Of a stretch of DNA of 59,682 nt, positions 58,982 through 59,682 are shown piece after piece. Numbering within the stretch: the first letter of the stretch is position 1; each line of letters opens with the position of its first letter. Source of the stretch: Planctomyces sp. SH-PL62 (GTDB taxonomy: Bacteria; Planctomycetota; Planctomycetia; Planctomycetales; Planctomycetaceae); NCBI GenBank assembly GCA_945893075.1, contig CAMDDX010000004.1:1-59682 (forward strand). Reading direction: 5' to 3'. The notes beneath the pieces are model-generated. The model searched no databases and was not told where the DNA came from. It saw only the letters and a list, made by a program, of their open reading frames with translations. Both the position numbers and the translations under genes were made by a program.

Positions 58982-59374
58982 ATGCTACGCGACGGCAAAC
59001 GCGCTGGGCGTGAAGAAGCCAAACGAACTCCATCAGCAATTGCGGTCAAGTACGATCATCCCACCAAGAGCGTCTCCGTCGCGCTGAGCAATCATTGTCG
59101 TTTGATGGTGCCGCTCACGCTCTTGCCGGAACTCGGTCCGGCGACTCCGAAGCAACTGGCCAACGTGGTGATCGAACCCGCCGGCATTGGCATCGAATCG
59201 CCGCAGCTCGACCAGCAGTTTCTGGTGTCGCACTTGCTGGCGGACGTTTGTGGCCCCGGATTGCTGATGCGGGAACTCGGCCGACGAGGCGGACAAGTCA
59301 CCTCCCGCGCCAAGACGAAAGCCGCGCGACGCAATGGAGCACTCGGCGGCAGGCCCAGCACGCGAAAGACATGA
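58982..59374 (+). CDS. DUF2442 domain protein with basic tail
   Basis: 130 residues. The middle fits DUF2442: YDHPTKSVSVALSNHCRLMVPLTLLPELGPATPKQLANVVIEPAGIGIESPQLDQQFLVSHLLADVCG; compare the family's L-P-L-x-W-x-P, ATPEQ, G-x-G-I-x-W-P-x-L-D-x-D blocks. The N-terminal MLRDGKRAGREEAKRT and the C-terminal GRRGGQVTSRAKTKAARRNGALGGRP are basic, perhaps nucleic-acid-binding. DUF2442 proteins are often encoded next to DUF4160 partners and are suspected toxin-antitoxin modules, but no DUF4160 gene is visible here. Confidence 0.75.
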   Translation: MLRDGKRAGREEAKRTPSAIAVKYDHPTKSVSVALSNHCRLMVPLTLLPELGPATPKQLANVVIEPAGIGIESPQLDQQFLVSHLLADVCGPGLLMRELGRRGGQVTSRAKTKAARRNGALGGRPSTRKT

Positions 59375-59398
59375 CCATGACCACAACCAACGTCGAAG

Positions 59399-59682
59399 TC
59401 ATGATGCGACGAACTTGCCGTCGCGTAGGCGGCGGGCGGTGCCGGTGAGCACGAGGGTTTCTAGAACTTCTGCGATTCGTTCGGCGTTGGCGCGGGTGAA
59501 GAGTTTGGTGACGTCGGTGGCGGCGAGCGGCTTCTCGGCGGTCGCGAGGTGTTGGCGGATGGCTTGGACTTGGTCGGGGAGTGACTTGGGCCAAGCGACT
59601 TTCTTCGTAGCCGTCTCACTCCGCGAGACGATTGCCGAAGGTTTGACGGCTTTGGTCGTGGACTTGCCTTTGACCACTCGCT
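59399..59682 (-). CDS. C-terminal end of a larger protein, possibly a DNA methyltransferase, truncated by the window edge
   Basis: The frame is open to the window edge; a GTG at 59677 is in frame but need not be the start. The visible end (WPKSLPDQVQAIRQHLATAEKPLAATDVTKLFTRANAERIAEVLETLVLTGTARRLRDGKF) looks like the small winged-helix that closes many class I SAM-dependent DNA methyltransferases of Eco57I or type IIG kind, though similar endings occur elsewhere. The preceding Ser/Thr/Lys-rich part resembles a linker. Identity beyond this needs sequence outside the window. Confidence 0.5.
   Translation of the reverse strand, partial: RVVKGKSTTKAVKPSAIVSRSETATKKVAWPKSLPDQVQAIRQHLATAEKPLAATDVTKLFTRANAERIAEVLETLVLTGTARRLRDGKFVAS

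Noticed and set aside
1-59682. tRNA or rRNA genes, prophage, insertion sequences
   Set aside because: No cloverleaf, rRNA core sequence, integrase, transposase or structural phage gene was recognised in either strand by eye.

Overview
The window looks like a chromosomal segment of a planctomycete (phylum Planctomycetota). The signature families are PSCyt1 haem domains (CxxCH) fused to DUF1549/DUF1553 or to WD40 propellers, DUF1501 Tat-exported proteins, PPC-domain giants, DUF1598, Uma2 nucleases, an archaeal-type methanopterin cyclohydrolase (Mch), and many secreted proteins of unknown function. GC content is moderately high, gene density is high, and no rRNA, tRNA, CRISPR array, IS element or phage module was seen.

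Layout. 1-7.6 kb: the tail of a DUF1553 protein, a PPC/coiled-coil giant, a Uma2 nuclease and a PSCyt1-WD40 protein, i.e. an outer-envelope gene set. 7.7-9.8 kb: three small genes (DUF1326, a secreted unknown, a Cys-rich unknown). 9.9-13.9 kb: mch, an ATP-grasp ligase, and convergent DUF1598 and PTPS-like genes, which resembles part of a tetrahydromethanopterin (H4MPT) C1 locus. 14-18.5 kb: a membrane protein split by an in-frame stop and a large AddB/RecB-like PD-(D/E)XK nuclease. 18.8-25.2 kb: an RsuA/RluB-type pseudouridine synthase with a long Gly/Arg/Gln tail, korA-korB and a small unknown. 25.2-29.3 kb: a PSCyt1-DUF1549-DUF1553 / DUF1501 pair. 29.3-36.2 kb: a ~1380-residue cytosolic unknown, a two-gene HNH cassette and an Nramp-like transporter with an EF-hand-like insert. 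36.6-41.1 kb: a three-gene MotA/ExbB plus two ExbD-like cassette. 41.2-50.2 kb: sialidase-like protein, CnoX-like thioredoxin, nucleotidyltransferase, FAD-disulfide reductase with a TVP38 membrane protein, Tat-exported sugar isomerase-like protein, site-2 protease, CPBP protease and a zinc alcohol dehydrogenase. 50.4-59.7 kb: PQQ propeller, RidA, a double alpha/beta hydrolase, HpcH/HpaI aldolase, a secreted unknown, matrixin-like protease, lipoprotein, DUF2442 protein and the end of a further gene.

Two things stand out. First, the window carries about twenty unrelated-looking inverted repeats with arms of about 20-32 bp. They sit between convergent genes, supply stop codons, possibly supply one start, and also lie in frame inside coding sequences, where they add peptides such as REGEAPAEP and QVENLP. 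The same sequences recur at distant loci in the window (11.8 and 48.4 kb; 17.3 and 39.97 kb; 18.9 and 55.6 kb). Second, the stator-like cassette at 36.6-41.1 kb encodes two paralogous ExbD-like subunits that align without gaps at their N-termini. One has the ExbD-type aspartate (FLDV, residue 19) and the other has alanine there (FLAV, residue 19), which suggests an asymmetric proton-driven motor.

All functional statements rest on motif recognition by eye. No database search was run.
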